64,000 nt of DNA from Cycas panzhihuaensis (GCA_023213395.1 CM041465.1:227733741-227797740); one strand, 5' to 3'; positions 11,473 to 24,372 are shown, counted from the first letter of the stretch. Notes: a model not told the origin generated them from the sequence alone. Program-made: numbers and translations.

Positions 11473-13930
11473 ACCACAAGCCATTCTACTATATCATAAC
11501 ATAGTGCTACCTTATCTAACATAACAAGATTTTGAATATTTCGATGAGTATAGATGATTATCTAGTGGTGATGGACTCTAGTTAGAGAAGGAATGCAATT
11601 CAAAGAAGAGAATAGAGAAATCCCTATCTCTGTATCTACCACCAAAGATTACCCCATCCACCCATGTAAAATATGCCCCATCTTTACACAATTATACAGA
11701 GGTTTATATAGTTAAAAGAATGCCACTTGAAGGAGATTTCACCTATTATTGTAGATCATATAGGCATATAATTATTGAAGATTACATATCACATAGGGAA
11801 GGACTTAAAGACCACAACCATAGTAGCTAGATTTCTTTATTTTTAGACTTTGATCTAATATTCAGAAGAACCTAACAAGGATGCCCTACCCATAGAATAT
11901 GATAGTATGATGAAAATCACCCTATATTGCATTTGCTAAAAAAGATAAGAAAATTCCCTAATTGCTATATATAGGCACACACAAACATCCATAACACCCA
12001 CATGGAGAATAATTACTTAATAGTCAGAGATAGATTAATCATATGGTAGAGGATGATTCTCATTGCAATAGAAAATATAGTCCACAAAAGAATTTTTATG
12101 TGTAGAGATTGATTTGTTTTAGAGTATTTTAATGATTTCTAATAAATTTTGAGTTCCATTTGTAAGGCCATAACTTATTAATTGATGGTCACATAAGAGC
12201 CCATATGATCGTGGGCTAAGGCACAAAAGGGTGTAGCTCAAATAAAATAAAATAAAATTAGATAAATTTTATATGAAATTTAATTATTTTTTAAAGTTTG
12301 TCACAAATTTCTAAAAGATAATGTAATTTTTAAAGATATACTAGTGTATTTTTATTTATAACTTTTCACTAAGATATTAGAATTAGGTACCATTAGTTAT
12401 GTTAGAAAGAGAACTTTGGGACAATCAAAATATGTGGTCACACAATATACTTCAGATAGTAGAAGAAAGATAAAATGAAGGGTAAATTAGGTGAAAGTAC
12501 TTAAAACCTCATAAAAGTTATATTTTATAACCATTTTTAGAAAAAAAATAAGATAATTTGATGCTTTTAGATGCTCCAAACATGATGGTAACATTATTTT
12601 TTATTAACAAAGTAATAAAAAGAAATTTTAGTTTAAAATCAAGTAATCTAAGGCTCATTAATGATATTTGAAGACTCATGATAAGTTGAAATATTCAAAA
12701 ACTAGGAAATGTTTGATGAGATATTGATATGAAAAATTATTGATATGTTGGATATACAAAATCCCCCTTGGAACATATACATTTGGTTTAGTGAACTATG
12801 TAAAACTAGTCAAATATTAATGATCACCTGATATATTTCGATGAATGATTATTTAATTACATCTATTTGAGGATGATAACACCATTTGATTATGTTAAGG
12901 GCCCAGTTAGCTTGTTTGATTGATGCTGGAGAGATAAGAAGATAAAGATATTCTACTTATTAATGAGATAAGGGAAAGTCTCAGGTGAATGATTAATTGG
13001 CATACAAAATTAGTTGCAGATATAATCCAACTAATAATCAATTGTTGATATGGTATAGTTGAAACAAAGAAGGAAAGATGATAAAAGTGTTTGTCAGTAA
13101 GAAACTTGACTAACCGTGTATGACAAGAGATATGGAAACATATAGTTAATGATACCTGGTTACATCTAACTTGTTTTGGATAAGTAGTTCGACCTATTCT
13201 TAGAGATTTATTTTTGAGATGGTTGCTTGTTATTGATAAAGTAAAGAATGAATGCTAAAGCTTCTAAAGTGTGTAAATGAGGAAGTACACAAAGGGAAGA
13301 GAGAAAATAAATCTTATTCATAGGAGACAAGTATAAGTTTCACAAGCTACTCTTGCACAACACACTTAATTGTGTTGTTCTAACTTGTATGCAAGAGGCA
13401 AGATTATGCTACTCTTATACAATTAATTTGAAAAAATAATGAACCATATATTTGAAGTAATTACTTAGGGAACTAATAATTATAAGGGTTAGTTACTTAT
13501 ATATTTTGATAGATGGTTATTATTTTATATGGACTTAGAAATTACTCTATTTCTTTGTTGATTTAATGAATTAGTTAATAGTTGATAATGAAAACATCTA
13601 AACAAGTGAAGATATAAAGATGTTTAGGAAGATACTTCATATATATTGATGTTGATGTTGGTGAAGAATGATGGTTTATATTATAGGTTGGTTGTTCATA
13701 GTTAATCACTAATATACATATATGACTATATATAACTATATAGGTTATTAGATTTAGGTTGATGGTTATAAATATATAAGTTACTACTTATAGGAGATAA
13801 GCATATAGATGATGGATATTTATAGGTTATAGGTGATACATCATACAACATACATATTACAAGTTGAAGACATGAAGACAAAGGGATGAAGACATGTAGA
13901 TGAAGATTAATATTCAAAGACACTAAATAT
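11473..13930. other. Interior of element L, right part, no gene recognised
   Basis: AT-rich, stops in all frames, no domain motif seen on either strand. Confidence 0.5.
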
Positions 13931-13940
13931 TAAGGGGAAA
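13931..13940 (+). promoter_or_regulatory. Polypurine tract of element L
   Basis: taaggggaaa directly before the 3' LTR. Confidence 0.7.
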
Positions 13941-13985
13941 TATTAGAATATAGGATTTATCATATATAATATTCAATGTTAATGA

Positions 13986-14021
<36 letters not shown>

Positions 14022-14440
14022 CCCACCATTCACATATATTGAGATATGTGAAATGTACATATATCCATGGAATCATATAATTGGATGACGTAAAGGCTCA
14101 AGAGATATCATAGACTACTCATGAGGTAAATCATATTATAAATATATACATACATCACTTGAAGACTTGGGAAAGATAATTGACTAGGAGATGTATTCAT
14201 TATGATCATAAAAGGAGTTCTAATTCTACCTTCTTCTGTGTTTTTTCCCACATTTATTTTTTCACATATATATATCTGTTGTTCTCTTAAGGTGAATTCT
14301 TTATATATTTGATGTTTACTTTATCTGTTTGTTACTTTACTTATGTACATAAATCATGAGATAATTTTACTATTATATTTGCATCATATATTTTGTTATT
14401 ACTCTATATTTCTCACATGGTATAACAATAATTTCTAATA
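13941..14440 (+). repeat. 3' LTR of element L
   Basis: Partner of 5996-6478. It contains a (TA)15 microsatellite at about 13990-14019 that is not expanded in the 5' copy. Confidence 0.85.
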
Positions 14441-14445
14441 AAGAT
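14441..14445. repeat. Target-site duplication of element L, right copy
   Basis: AAGAT, identical to 5991-5995. Confidence 0.85.
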
Positions 14446-15610
14446 AGCATATAATTGCCTAATGGATGTAACATAAAAGTTAGACTTGAGCTAATAAGTG
14501 CTAATTTGGATTTAAAGGTTTCAAATGATATCTACATAATGGAGGGAGTGGTGGCCTAAGAGAGAATAATTAAATCTTATTTTTGGCTCGATATAGAGAT
14601 TTAATTATCTAACTATTGTAATATCAATGAAACTTAAGGACATACCACCATCAATCAAAATTATAATATGGGTTTTCCTCAAGGTCCCTCTTACATGCAA
14701 CAAGTTAGGGTAAGCTACTAAAGAAATAATAAATAAGAGTGCTTTAGGTTTAGGGTCAAGGGATAAGAAGGATTCCAAGGGTGTCTCTTCTACAATTTCA
14801 TGTTCAAAATTAGAATTAGGGTTAATGTTGAATATGACTCTTTTGGCTTTATATACATAACCATATCTAGGGAACTATTTTTCTATGTATTGTAAGCATA
14901 GACTAGCTTCTCTATACTTATGCACCTCAGATGTGGGTATTTTCATCTATGTTAATGGCTACTCTATTATTGAACATTTAGCTAGATAATCTATTGATTG
15001 ATAGGGAGATTCTTTCACTTGAAGCCTTGGAGGTCTATAAGGTTTTGTACGCCTTTGATAACTAAACAATGGGGCATCTCTTATAACCCCAAATGCTTGC
15101 TCTACTACCAATTTGACTTTAATTACCTTGGCATAGTTGATGGCATCTCAAAGGTTAGGAGGTTGGTTGGTCTTCAACCTCATCTAGATTTGACCACTAA
15201 TACCATCTATATAAGTCTTAATCAATGTCTATTTTTCTAGGCATTAGGCAACTCAAGTTTGAATTACTTAAAACTCATTTATATAAGATTTAACCGATGT
15301 GGTTTATCTTAATCATATCAATTGACTAAAATAAGATTAGTTCCATGTCTCTTCATACTACTTTAAAAAATATTTATAGAATTACTCCCATGTTTGATTA
15401 GATATGTACTCACATGTCTATTATTTATACTAATAGTACCTTTTCCTTTAAGTGGATAGAGGCAAATGCTAGGTAATCAATCTCAAATAGGTGGTTGAGT
15501 ATAAAATAAGAATCTAATTTGCTAATCCAACTACAGACTACCTCCTTCTTAAGATCTAGATAAAAATTTGGTATATTGATCTTATGATTGAGTGGTTATT
15601 ATCGGATAGG
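14446..15610 (-). pseudogene. Ty3/gypsy G, gag and protease fragment
   Basis: On the minus strand the gag core is readable from about 15590 (INIPNFYLDLKKEVVCSWI, then LDSYF, DYLAFASIHLKEKVLL), followed by decayed text and a lost zinc knuckle near 14890. The protease region near 14690-14580 reads RGTLRKTHIIILIDGG, with Gly for the usual Ser after the catalytic Asp, and FIDITIVR. It precedes the RT fragment at 5156-5990 in the gypsy order once L is removed. Many stops and frameshifts are present. Confidence 0.72.
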
Positions 15611-16880
15611 TTGGGGGTGGGATTCTACCTTGGGATGCTTTACCTTATAATATGCTAAAGGAGTTAGAGCTAGTCATAGAGAGAAAGGTAGAGATTTAAT
15701 TATTTATAAATGCAATGTATTTAAAGAGGTTTATAATGTTTAATGATAGCCTAGTTGTATCATATTTTTATTGTCCTAAGTCATGATGAATTGAGTTTAC
15801 AAAGAGAAAAGCATTCAAATTAACTCATTATAAGAGAGGTCTTGGCAAAGTAGGGAATAACAAGAAGAAAGGAATATAAGAAGTGGGAGAGGAGATTAAA
15901 AATTAGTATCAAAGGAGTGGGGATATATAAAAGGAATAGAGAGGGGAAAGGAGGACTAGTGTATAGGGTGTCTATAGGCTGTTAACCCTAAAAATTAAGA
16001 AAATCATCTAGTGCTCTAAATGAACACAACAAGCTCTTCAAAATGATATAGATAAGTAGTAAGTAATAAATTAGGTCCAGTAGGGCCTACATAGTGTAGG
16101 CTATTTTTTCTCGAAATTGAGAGTTAAAAATAACCTAGTGGACTTTGATCAACATGAAACACCAATTGAAATAGGGTGCATGAATTTATCAAGTTAGTTT
16201 TTAGGCCATGGATTTTTTCTTTTAATGACAAGTTTAATGGTGTAGGTCTCATTTAAATCCAAGAAGTATTAACAAAGTTATAACACTTTCTTTCTTTATT
16301 ATTATTATTTTAAAAAAAAAGTGAATTATGAAATTAGACTTAACTAGGGTGGACCAGGTTGTAGATGTTATTAAAGGTTGGACAGGAATTCCAATGCTAT
16401 GTATCCAATTGTTGACTATACAAAAAGATTCTAAAGAGCTAAACTATGTAAGTTGCCAGATGTGCTTTACTTTGATATTCTTACTATTATTTATAAGATC
16501 AGTTTGCTAATTATGATGTTATCTGTATAAAGTATTATTATTTATTTACTCAGTGATAAGTCATGGTCACAAATTCATGGCAATTTTTAGATGTATTAAT
16601 AGAAGAATAGAAGACTTAGGATTTTTAATATAAAGTGTTTGTATAATAATTAACTATAAGGGATAGGGGAACCTACCATGCACTAACAAGGGGGTGTTTA
16701 GATTTATAGGCCCTATGCTAAACTTCTTTGTAGTTACTATAGCTTGCCCCAATATCTCAAGGCACTACCTGTGAAGGAAAAACTATCCCTATAAGGTCTA
16801 CAATTATGTAGAGATATTCATATAGAGTAGATTTTGAGCACTAACCATTAATCCATACATCATAGGGGAAAAAATAGTCT
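15611..16880. other. Intergenic or unrecognised old repeat DNA
   Basis: No gene, LTR or primer-binding site was recognised. A purine-rich stretch lies at about 15830-15960. It probably includes the lost 5' part of gypsy G. Confidence 0.4.
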
Positions 16881-16885
16881 ATAGT
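16881..16885. repeat. Target-site duplication of T1, left copy
   Basis: ATAGT, identical to 26890-26894 and directly flanking the LTR ends. Confidence 0.92.
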
Positions 16886-19383
16886 TGTTTCCTAGCTATT
16901 GGGAATGGACTTGCGACACATCGACACAGGTTTGTGCAGGTATATGCCTTTACTTTGCTTACTTACGATCGCTGCGATGGTGGGAATGGTTTGATTGACA
17001 TGTGCCTGTCCATATGCACCTGTTTGATTGCTTGTTCATTATGCATGTGCCTAACGGCACCTTTTAGCCTATGACGACTCACGGTGAGGGCATTCATCGT
17101 GAATCGACACCGTATGGCGTACAACCACCCACAGCGTCTCCATTGTCTTTCGGGATGCTTTTGCCACTGTTTAGGCGTGTTACGGCGTCTGCTTATGTTG
17201 CAAACCCTTTCTAAGCTGGTTTAACCCTTAGTTAGGTCTTTTTGCAGTTTGAGTACATGCCCATGACCTAAAAGCGCTCTTGGTGATGTATTTTGAGTTT
17301 AACTTATGATTTTACCTTAAAGACCGATTTCTTACTTTAATTTTCTGTTTTGGGTTTCGGTTCGTCTGCATGATAAACTAAGCGATGCGGAGTTCCGTGA
17401 TGCCGCTAAGTTCTTGCCGTGATCGCTTAAAATTTAAAAAAAGAAACACGATGGCGCGATTTTTGTGAGCTGGCGTGGCTCTAACAGTTGGGCGCCCGAG
17501 GCCCCCCAACGTTCACTTGCTTCACTCAAGACATAAAAACTCTTTTTTCACTCATTTGCCTCATTATTGAATGAATTTTTCTACTCTCTACTTCACTCTC
17601 CTCTCAAGTTTTCTTCAAAAAAGACAAGACAAACAAGCAAGAACAAGAGACACCTTTCAACAGCTGTGGGACAGAGGCATCAAGGGCTGCTATTGCTGGA
17701 GACACAGGGCCATTCTTTGCCCCTCACGACTCCAATACAAGCACTCTTCCTCCTCACACATATTGAAGGCCTCCAAGAGGATTTTGCACCAAGAAAACCA
17801 TTGCAAGGAATCATTTCCATCTCACTTTCTTGCATGAGGCTCCACCACTCCTCTCTCTTGCAAGGGACATGCTACATTGCTTCATAGGCATCTCTTGGAC
17901 CGCTGCACCAAGTTGCCAAGTGCTCATATGCACTCCTCCTTCATCATTTGAGGTATTTGGTGTCATTTCTTTGGTGTTTTGCTTGTTTTTTTGTATTATT
18001 TCACTTGCAACTCTTTGCTTCCTTTTATATATGCACTTTCTTGGTTTCCCCTTAGCCGGTTGATGCAAGGAACCATAGTATTTGTGGATTATTAGAGTGT
18101 CACCCGAGGATAGGCTTAGTTTCCCATTCTTTTCTTCCACTCACCCTTCTTCTCCCATCCTTCTCTTTTGCCATTTCTTGGGCAAATCGGCATAAAGGGT
18201 TACACGAGGGTTTGAGGGAGATTAGGCGGGGTTAGTCCCGTTCTTAGTCCTACTCCCCAAGGGTTAGTCCCTTTTCCTCTCCCCTTTATTTCCGCTTTTG
18301 CTTAAGAAGTAGGGCTAGAGAGGCTTGAGAATCGGTTGAGTGTTTACCTTGGCATATGCTACGTTGCTCCATGATCTTTTTGTCGCATGCTAGCATCGTT
18401 TCCCTGACATCCTGTGGAGACCTCTCGTGGGTGAGTTAGCTATCCCGAGGCTATACTCAACCCCATTTGGGGTGCGTTTGTGGTATGTGACCTTGGCATG
18501 CTTATCGTGTGACTTTGCTTCTTTTATTGCATGTTAGCATTTAGCCATATCTTTTTAACTTAGTTCGCTTTACTTGCAACATATATACATATATCTTTTG
18601 GCATCTCGTAGCCTCTCTTTCGAGAGGAAGGTATTCCGCTTATTTGCTTGCGGGGAGGCGTTGGGACGAGGGGCGCATAAGGTCGACCCATTCTTGGGTC
18701 GACACTTGCTTGATGCGTTTTCCCTTTGTGTATGCCGTTTGAGCTTTATTTTTGTCATTTCGGTTTAGCTAGTGCTTATTTGCTTTCGGGAGGTAAGTGA
18801 TCCCCATCACCGCTTGCAAGCGTCGCATCTGAGGAGGACGACGGGAGGAAGCGCAACCGTGATCGGACACTGCGTCTCGGCAACCGCCGGATCCAGGTAT
18901 TCTCCGCTCACCCTTCATACTCCTTTTTCTCGCTCTTACGTTTCTTCGCTTGCTTTGGTAGTTAGAGAAATATAAGGAAAAGGAAAAGAAATAACTATTT
19001 ATTTTGTATTTGCTTTTTGCCCTACATTTGCTTTACGTGCGCTTTCTTTGCTACACCACACACCATAGTGTCGAGATTCTTTCGACCGATTCCCTTTAGC
19101 CGCTCTCACATATCTTACTGCGACACGTTTGGTTGGTTACCCTTCAGCTTTCTCATTGCCTTGAGAAGTAGCGGCGTCTGATTCCTTTTCCCTTCCGGCC
19201 ATCCGAAGGTAGGAGGGTCTCGCCTTACTGCGGCTACACAGAGCAACCGGGCACCTTGCGATCCGTGCAGCGCTCCGGCGCCTGAACGTCCACAGGTATG
19301 ATCCTCGTTCTTTAGCCTATTAGCCACTGTGGTTTTGTGTCCTTCCATAGGCGTTGGATCATTGCCCCGTGGAGAGCGTTTCA
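16886..19383 (+). repeat. 5' LTR of T1
   Basis: 2498 bp, aligned end to end with 24373-26889. Long AT-rich blocks are almost identical (for example 17836-18135), whereas clusters of small differences sit in CG-rich stretches. A TATA-like stretch at 18023-18032 is a weak promoter candidate. Confidence 0.93.
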
Positions 19384-19384
19384 C

Positions 19385-19403
19385 TGGCGACCATACTGGG
19401 GAC
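19385..19403 (+). promoter_or_regulatory. Primer-binding site of T1
   Basis: tggcgaccatactggggac, one base after the LTR end. The same site in T2 (47755-47773) differs by three transitions. The TGGCGAC...GGGGAC form is common in Tat-like elements; I do not assign the tRNA. Confidence 0.8.
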
Positions 19404-20579
19404 TGCCAGTAAGGGAGCTAGATCCACTTCCCCTTCGTGTTGGTGCTCTTGCCTTTAGGTAGGCTCGCATTTTGTGTTGTGAGTTGGGCAACCCCCAACG
19501 GGTTTGCAGTGCGTTCCTTCCTTTTCCTTTTCGCTTTTTCTAACAACGCCATGAGGCGTTGCATGCGACGTTCTCATGGCGCTTGCGGGGTTTGCCGTTG
19601 TTAGAAGACCAATCGTCGCGTTTCATTCCATCGTCGAGCCCGTTTGTGATGGAAGGTTACCCGTCCGATTGGGCCTACCATGCCATGACTTGAACTCAAG
19701 AGTTCCCTTCGTCTGCTCCGGAATCCACGAGTGAGGCGAGGATTCCATCTATTACCCCGATGACCATTTCCACCCAGAAGATTTTGAGCCTTCCACTCAT
19801 GCGGCGGAAGATCCGGCTACTCGTGAGACCCGCCACCCCAGCGGGCGAGCCTTACGAGGCGCCTGAGGTCCCCTACTGAAGTCCCTTCGACCTCATATGG
19901 CTATGAGGATACCCCTCCGCCCGGCGGTCGAGGCGCTTGGCGAGTACTTTCGGCGATTCGCCGCCCGCCTCTAGATGGTTAACGGAGATGCTACGCAACG
20001 TGGCGTCTTCCTCATCCATGCCCACGTCATCTCTGACGATTGATACGTCGCCCGCACACGTCTATCTGGTGTCTACCCGGCTCTAAGGCGAGTGTTGCGC
20101 TTGCGTCCCAGTCGTGGTCCCACTTCCTCTCGGGACATGCGGCGCATCTTTCCCTCAACTCGGGGTTAGTATGCCTTGCTCAAACCAAGCGCCGTGCCGC
20201 CGCGAGCGTGGCGCCGCGCGTTCCCTAGTAAGCCTCGAGGCCCTGCTTGCCGCCACCATGTAGGACCCACTCCCACGTCGTCGAACGGTTGGTGGTCCTT
20301 CTCTTTCGTGCCCCTGTGCTACACGTCACAACCTTGGGGGCGGGCAAGGGAAACCACCTCCCTGCATGGAGTGGACCGTTGCACCCATATGGGGTCGCGC
20401 CACCTACGGGTGGCCCATATGGGCAAAACCGGTCCCTCACCCCCTGTTTAGACGTCGGTAGCGACTCCTGCTGCTGCGTCGGCCTGAGGAGCGCGCCTCC
20501 TTTCCAACATCTACCCATGGACCCCCTTCCCACAAGGGTGTTTCCTCAAGGAGGATGGGACCAAACACCCCATCCGTTC
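19404..20579 (+). other. T1 leader and start of gag region, unresolved
   Basis: GC-rich DNA between the primer-binding site and the recognisable gag core. Several overlapping short open stretches exist but none has a convincing start or a family match. By position it corresponds to 47774-49189 of T2. Confidence 0.5.
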
Positions 20580-21260
20580 CTTTGCGATTGTCGATCCCTT
20601 AGCCCGTGCAAGGACATGTCCTTTCGTGGACTATAGGCCGACGCCCTTGTCTGGTGAGGCGTTGAGAACTAACTTGCCGCCTCATCCTCCTGAAGTCCCC
20701 AAATTTGGCGGGACTTCGTCGCAAGACCCAACCGAACATGTCTTGCGACTTTTCCATGGCGTGCATCGACTATTGGGCCTCGACCACATCTTGATGAAGC
20801 TCTTCCGCGATCCTTGCAGGCGGCGCCCTCAAGTGGTTCTACCGCCTTCACGCCCATTCGATCTCCTCATTCCGGAACTAGTGGGCGAGTTCGTCAACTA
20901 TTTTGACGTAGCGCCCATTCGAGAGCGGAATGAAGGCGCTTTGTCGCTCAAACAAGGTCACGATGAGATGAATCGTGACTTTGTGCGACGCTTTCACGAC
21001 CTCCTTCACTCCACCAAGGCCACATTGCACGAGGAGTTGAAGAGGATCTCTTTGTCAATGCACTTCGTCACGAGGTGCACGTGGAGGTCCTCAAGATGGG
21101 GGCAACCACGTGTGACTCGCCATCTCGGTGTTTAGCTTTGGAGGCTATTGAGATCCAAGCGGTCTCAAGAAACCTCCCAAGCCCTCGCAACGCCGAGGCG
21201 CCTCCTCCAGCGAAGGAGACCACACCTTCGCGGCCGTAGGACCACCTCTCACCCGTGAGA
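20580..21260 (+). pseudogene. T1 gag
   Basis: The core reads YRPTPLSGEALRTNLPPH, then DPTEHVLRLFHGVHRLLGL and, after a frameshift near 20810, GALKWFYRLHAHSI, then ELVGEFVNYFDVA after a second shift near 20875, and DFVRRFHDLLHSTKATLHEE. This is the retrotransposon gag fold region with its conserved Trp-Phe/Tyr. The same stretch is recognisable in T2 from 49190. The shifts are single or few-base indels in GC-rich DNA with hardly any in-frame stops, so they may be sequence errors rather than old mutations. Confidence 0.82.
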
Positions 21261-22139
21261 GGACCCTAGATCACTTACCTCGCCATTCGCTCGTTCGGCG
21301 AGCGATGAAGGAGCTTAAGCTCCGACCTCCTTCGTCGCCTACCTCCCATAGACACATCCGGCCAGACTTCGTGCGATGCCCCCAAAGGGGTAACACCCGA
21401 TCTTCTCAAGCGAGGAGGACCGATCCTCCCCTTGAGAAGAGTTGGTGTTCCATCCACGGGAGTGTTTCCATGACGATGCGGCGTTCGGGCACGGCACCCA
21501 CGCGACTCGTCCCCGAGCGAAAGCATCGAGGCCTAATCTCGATCGGCCATTTATAGAGACCCATTCCCCAAACATGGGGAGCGGTCGCGATGTTCAACAA
21601 AGATACTACCGAATCGGGATAGATCTCCGATCCTCGCCTCGCATGGTAGAGGGAAGGGTGTGCGAAGGTCACCTTCACCTTGGCGCTCCCACGGCCGTAG
21701 TGCTCCATCACCTTCGATCCACTTCTGAGGAAAGAAGGTTGTCAGTGCTTGAGACCACCGTTATATGCCTTAACTTGGGTCCCAGGCGCTAAAGAAGCGG
21801 TGGTGCCTCTTCATCCACATCTCACCTTGATCCTCCTCCCAAGCTATTCCTCCGGAGATTCCGCTTCCCAGACTATTCCGTCGGCCGGTAGATTCGACTT
21901 TAGAAGGCGCTTACCCAACCCACGAGGAAGGGTAAGCCCTTTCTATCGTTGACGAGCTCTACACCGTCAGCGGGAATGTCCTTGATGGACGTCTTGAGAA
22001 GCCGCCTAAGCAACGTGCTCTTCTTCTTGAAGCTCTTGGCCAACAAGACGCTTCCATCCATGCGATAGGTGCTACCTCCCATGGGCCACTGTCATCTCAT
22101 TTGATCCTAGGGATCTCCATCTCCCAAAGCGGGAGAAGC

Positions 22140-22640
22140 TCTTACGTGCAGATTCGTCATTACCATTGACACTCGATTGTATCGTAAAGAGGACCATTGT
22201 AGATAATGGCTCCTCGGTTAATCTTATGCTCAGCGTATGCTCAAGGAGCTAGGCATAGTAGCTCTTGAGTCGTCCTTGGAAATGCCAAGGGTATGATGGG
22301 ATCGAGAAGTCCCCTCTGGGGCGATCTCCCTATCCCTCACCTTAGGAGGGAAAACTGTTTCTGTCCAAGTTGTTGTATTCGATGTCGATGTGGAGTACAA
22401 CCTCTTGTTGGGCCATGGCTCGACCCGGATGGGGCGATGCTCCCACGCATGGGGCAACTTAAATTTGTCCATGAAGGACAAGTTAAAGTTGTCGCCCGTG
22501 AGCCAATCTTCCTCACACCTCTCATCCGGCCTGCCGGTGTTTCGATGATGAAGATAGCGATCCGAGGAGGTTACCCCTTAGTGGGACCTTTGTTTCGAGG
22601 CCGACCTTCATCGGCCGAGCCCTATGCCACGTCATGAGCC
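22140..22640 (+). pseudogene. T1 aspartic protease region
   Basis: The active-site region KRTIVDNGSSVNLM at about 22185-22226 has the Asp-x-Gly-Ser form typical of Tat-like elements. It is followed, in shifted frames, by SLTLGGKTVSVQVVVFDVD and GAMLPRMGQLKFVHEGQVKV, the flap and C-terminal parts. T2 has KRTIIDNGSLVNIMPF at the same place. The region 21261-22139 between gag and protease is a GC-rich linker with no motif of its own. Confidence 0.75.
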
Positions 22641-23149
22641 AAACCTAGTTAGGTTTGCCCCTATTAGCGTGGGTGGTTACGGTTACTTTAGCGTCATGAG
22701 TGATTCGATTCGGATAGCGAGGGTTATGGGCCCTCTCCTCGTGTCACCACGGTTTCATGAGCACCTGGGGAATATCTCGATCGGATATTCCGCTCTTCCT
22801 CATTCTACATTGGCTCTGGCCTGGGTCCTAAACCGACCATTTATTTTACCTCCTCGACCTCCCGGCGGTTTCACGTGGCGCCCGTCGGCCGAGCCACTCA
22901 TGAGGCACTTCTTCTTCACGTTCTAGATCCTTACCTCGGACTAGAGCCACTCCTACTCGGATGCAACCTTGCCACGCGGTCCGCCGTGTGCCAAGTCTGT
23001 TGCACTCATCCGGTTCCGACCATAGCAAGTTTACTGGTAGACCTAGCCACACTGGCCCTACTCTTCGTCACCTATCTCCTACCCTGCGTGTGACTACCCC
23101 TACCTTTATGGGGTCTAGGCACACCTCTTCCTCTCTTCGTGCTCAAAGC
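22641..23149 (+). other. T1 post-protease junction region (site of the pol deletion)
   Basis: The left part resembles T2 near 51500-51650 (GYGYF region). By 23150 the sequence is already in the post-integrase repeat type that in T2 begins near 55270. RT, RNase H and integrase must therefore have been lost within this stretch. The exact breakpoints cannot be fixed by eye. Confidence 0.6.
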
Positions 23150-23573
23150 GAGCCTAAACTACCATTTTAAATTGTTCCCATTCCTCCCAACCACGGGTGG
23201 AATGGCAATTTGAGATGGATTCTTGCTCCGTAACGGGCCTAAACTACCATTTTAAATTGTTCCCATTCCTCCTAACCATGGGTTGAATGGCAATTTAAGA
23301 TGGATTCTTACTCCACAGCGAGCCTAAACTACCATTTTAAATTGTTCCCATTCCTCCCAACCACGGGTGGAATGGCAATTTAAGATGGATTCTTGCTCCG
23401 AAATGAGCCTAAACTACCATCTCAAATTGTTCTCATTCTCCCCAACCATGGGTTGAATGGCAATTTAAGATGGATCCTTGCTATGAAATGAGCTTAAACT
23501 TCCATTTTGAACTGTCTCCATTCTCCCCAACTACGGGTGGGATGGCAGTTTGAGGTGGATTTCTCTTCGGTTT
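23150..23573 (+). repeat. Array of five 85-bp tandem units, each an imperfect hairpin
   Basis: The anchor gagcctaaact (with variants) occurs at 23150, 23235, 23320, 23405 and 23490, exactly 85 bp apart. In unit 1 the arm ccattttaaattg (23162-23174) pairs with caatttgagatgg (23206-23218), and an inner arm cccattcc pairs with ggaatgg. In unit 5 the arms are ccattttgaactg and cagtttgaggtgg, where a T:A pair has become C:G. Degenerate anchors occur in T2 at about 55278, 55306 and 55434. The function is unknown; it lies where Tat-like elements often have non-coding tandem repeats. Confidence 0.88.
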
Positions 23574-24372
23574 TGCTTCTGGTTCCTCCTGCGGAACCCG
23601 CGTTCCCATGGGCTCTCGGGAACCTTTGTCTTCCTATTTTGGGCATTCCCCAAATTAGGATGACGCTGTGGAGTATCGTTACTCCCCCTTTCCATGCTTG
23701 TCGTTTCCTTTGCACATTCCGCTATGCTCCCTCGTGGACATGTATGTCGCCCCATCCTCTAACCTCACACCTCTCGATCGCCTCTACTCACGGTGGATGT
23801 GTGTGCTCCTGTTAGACATATGGCCATACATGGAAGGAAACACCTGCATACTTTCAATAAAATATCTACAACGAAAACCTGCATATTTACAAAACTTTAC
23901 AACAAAACATATACATTTATGCATTCACATACTTGCATATTTTCATATGTACATTTACAACATACAAAAATCATTCATTTACAAAATAAATCATACATGC
24001 TACCTCTATCATACATGATACACACCATTTCATGTGGAGGCTTGTCTGGCCAGCCCGTGCCCAAGTCTCCTTTGTCAGCTTGCTAGATATGCTTGCTCTA
24101 AGTGGGATGCCCTCTTACTTCACGTTGCACCTTGGCAACGGGGCATCCTGCTTTACCCGCTTACTTCGGTCGATGCCTGCAGACGACGCTGGCGGCCCCT
24201 CGTTGTCCTCGTCTCTGTCTCCCTTGTCCACGCGTTCGCCACGACACTTGCCCGCACCCTTGGACCACGTCGCCTTTGTTGTTTATATGTATATGCATGT
24301 GCTACTCATGTTTCTTGTTGACATTCGCCATCACATTACGCCTCTCGGCGGTGAGGCTCACGCCAAGGCGAT
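23574..24372 (+). other. T1 3' non-coding region
   Basis: No coding motif on either strand. It holds an AT-rich stretch with repeated acata motifs (23850-24020) between GC-rich parts, and ends at the 3' LTR. The purine tract before the LTR (ccaaggcgat) is poor. Confidence 0.5.

Larger units (their letters stand above)
5996..14440 (+). mobile_element. LTR element L without recognisable pol (LARD-like), with nested element M
   Basis: Two LTRs of about 490 bp (5996-6478 and 13941-14440) in direct orientation, a tRNA-iMet primer-binding site after the first, a polypurine tract before the second, and a perfect 5-bp target duplication prove an integrated LTR element. Without nested M the interior is about 4 kb. 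I find no RT, integrase or protease motif in it on either strand, so it is probably non-autonomous, although heavy decay could hide genes. The LTR termini read TA...TA rather than TG...CA, each one transition away. Confidence 0.85.

Noticed and set aside
17567-18140. Open frames of 77-109 codons in the T1 LTR, also present at 25066-25631
   Set aside because: They lie in both LTRs, overlap on both strands and show no domain; chance frames in LTR DNA with few stops.
20225-20636. Open frames of 102-129 codons on both strands
   Set aside because: GC-rich DNA has few stops; no family motif, and the frames conflict. At best this is N-terminal gag in broken frame.
21275-21792. Multiple overlapping open frames in T1
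   Set aside because: Both strands and all frames are open because of base composition. The region is the gag-protease linker; no separate gene supported.
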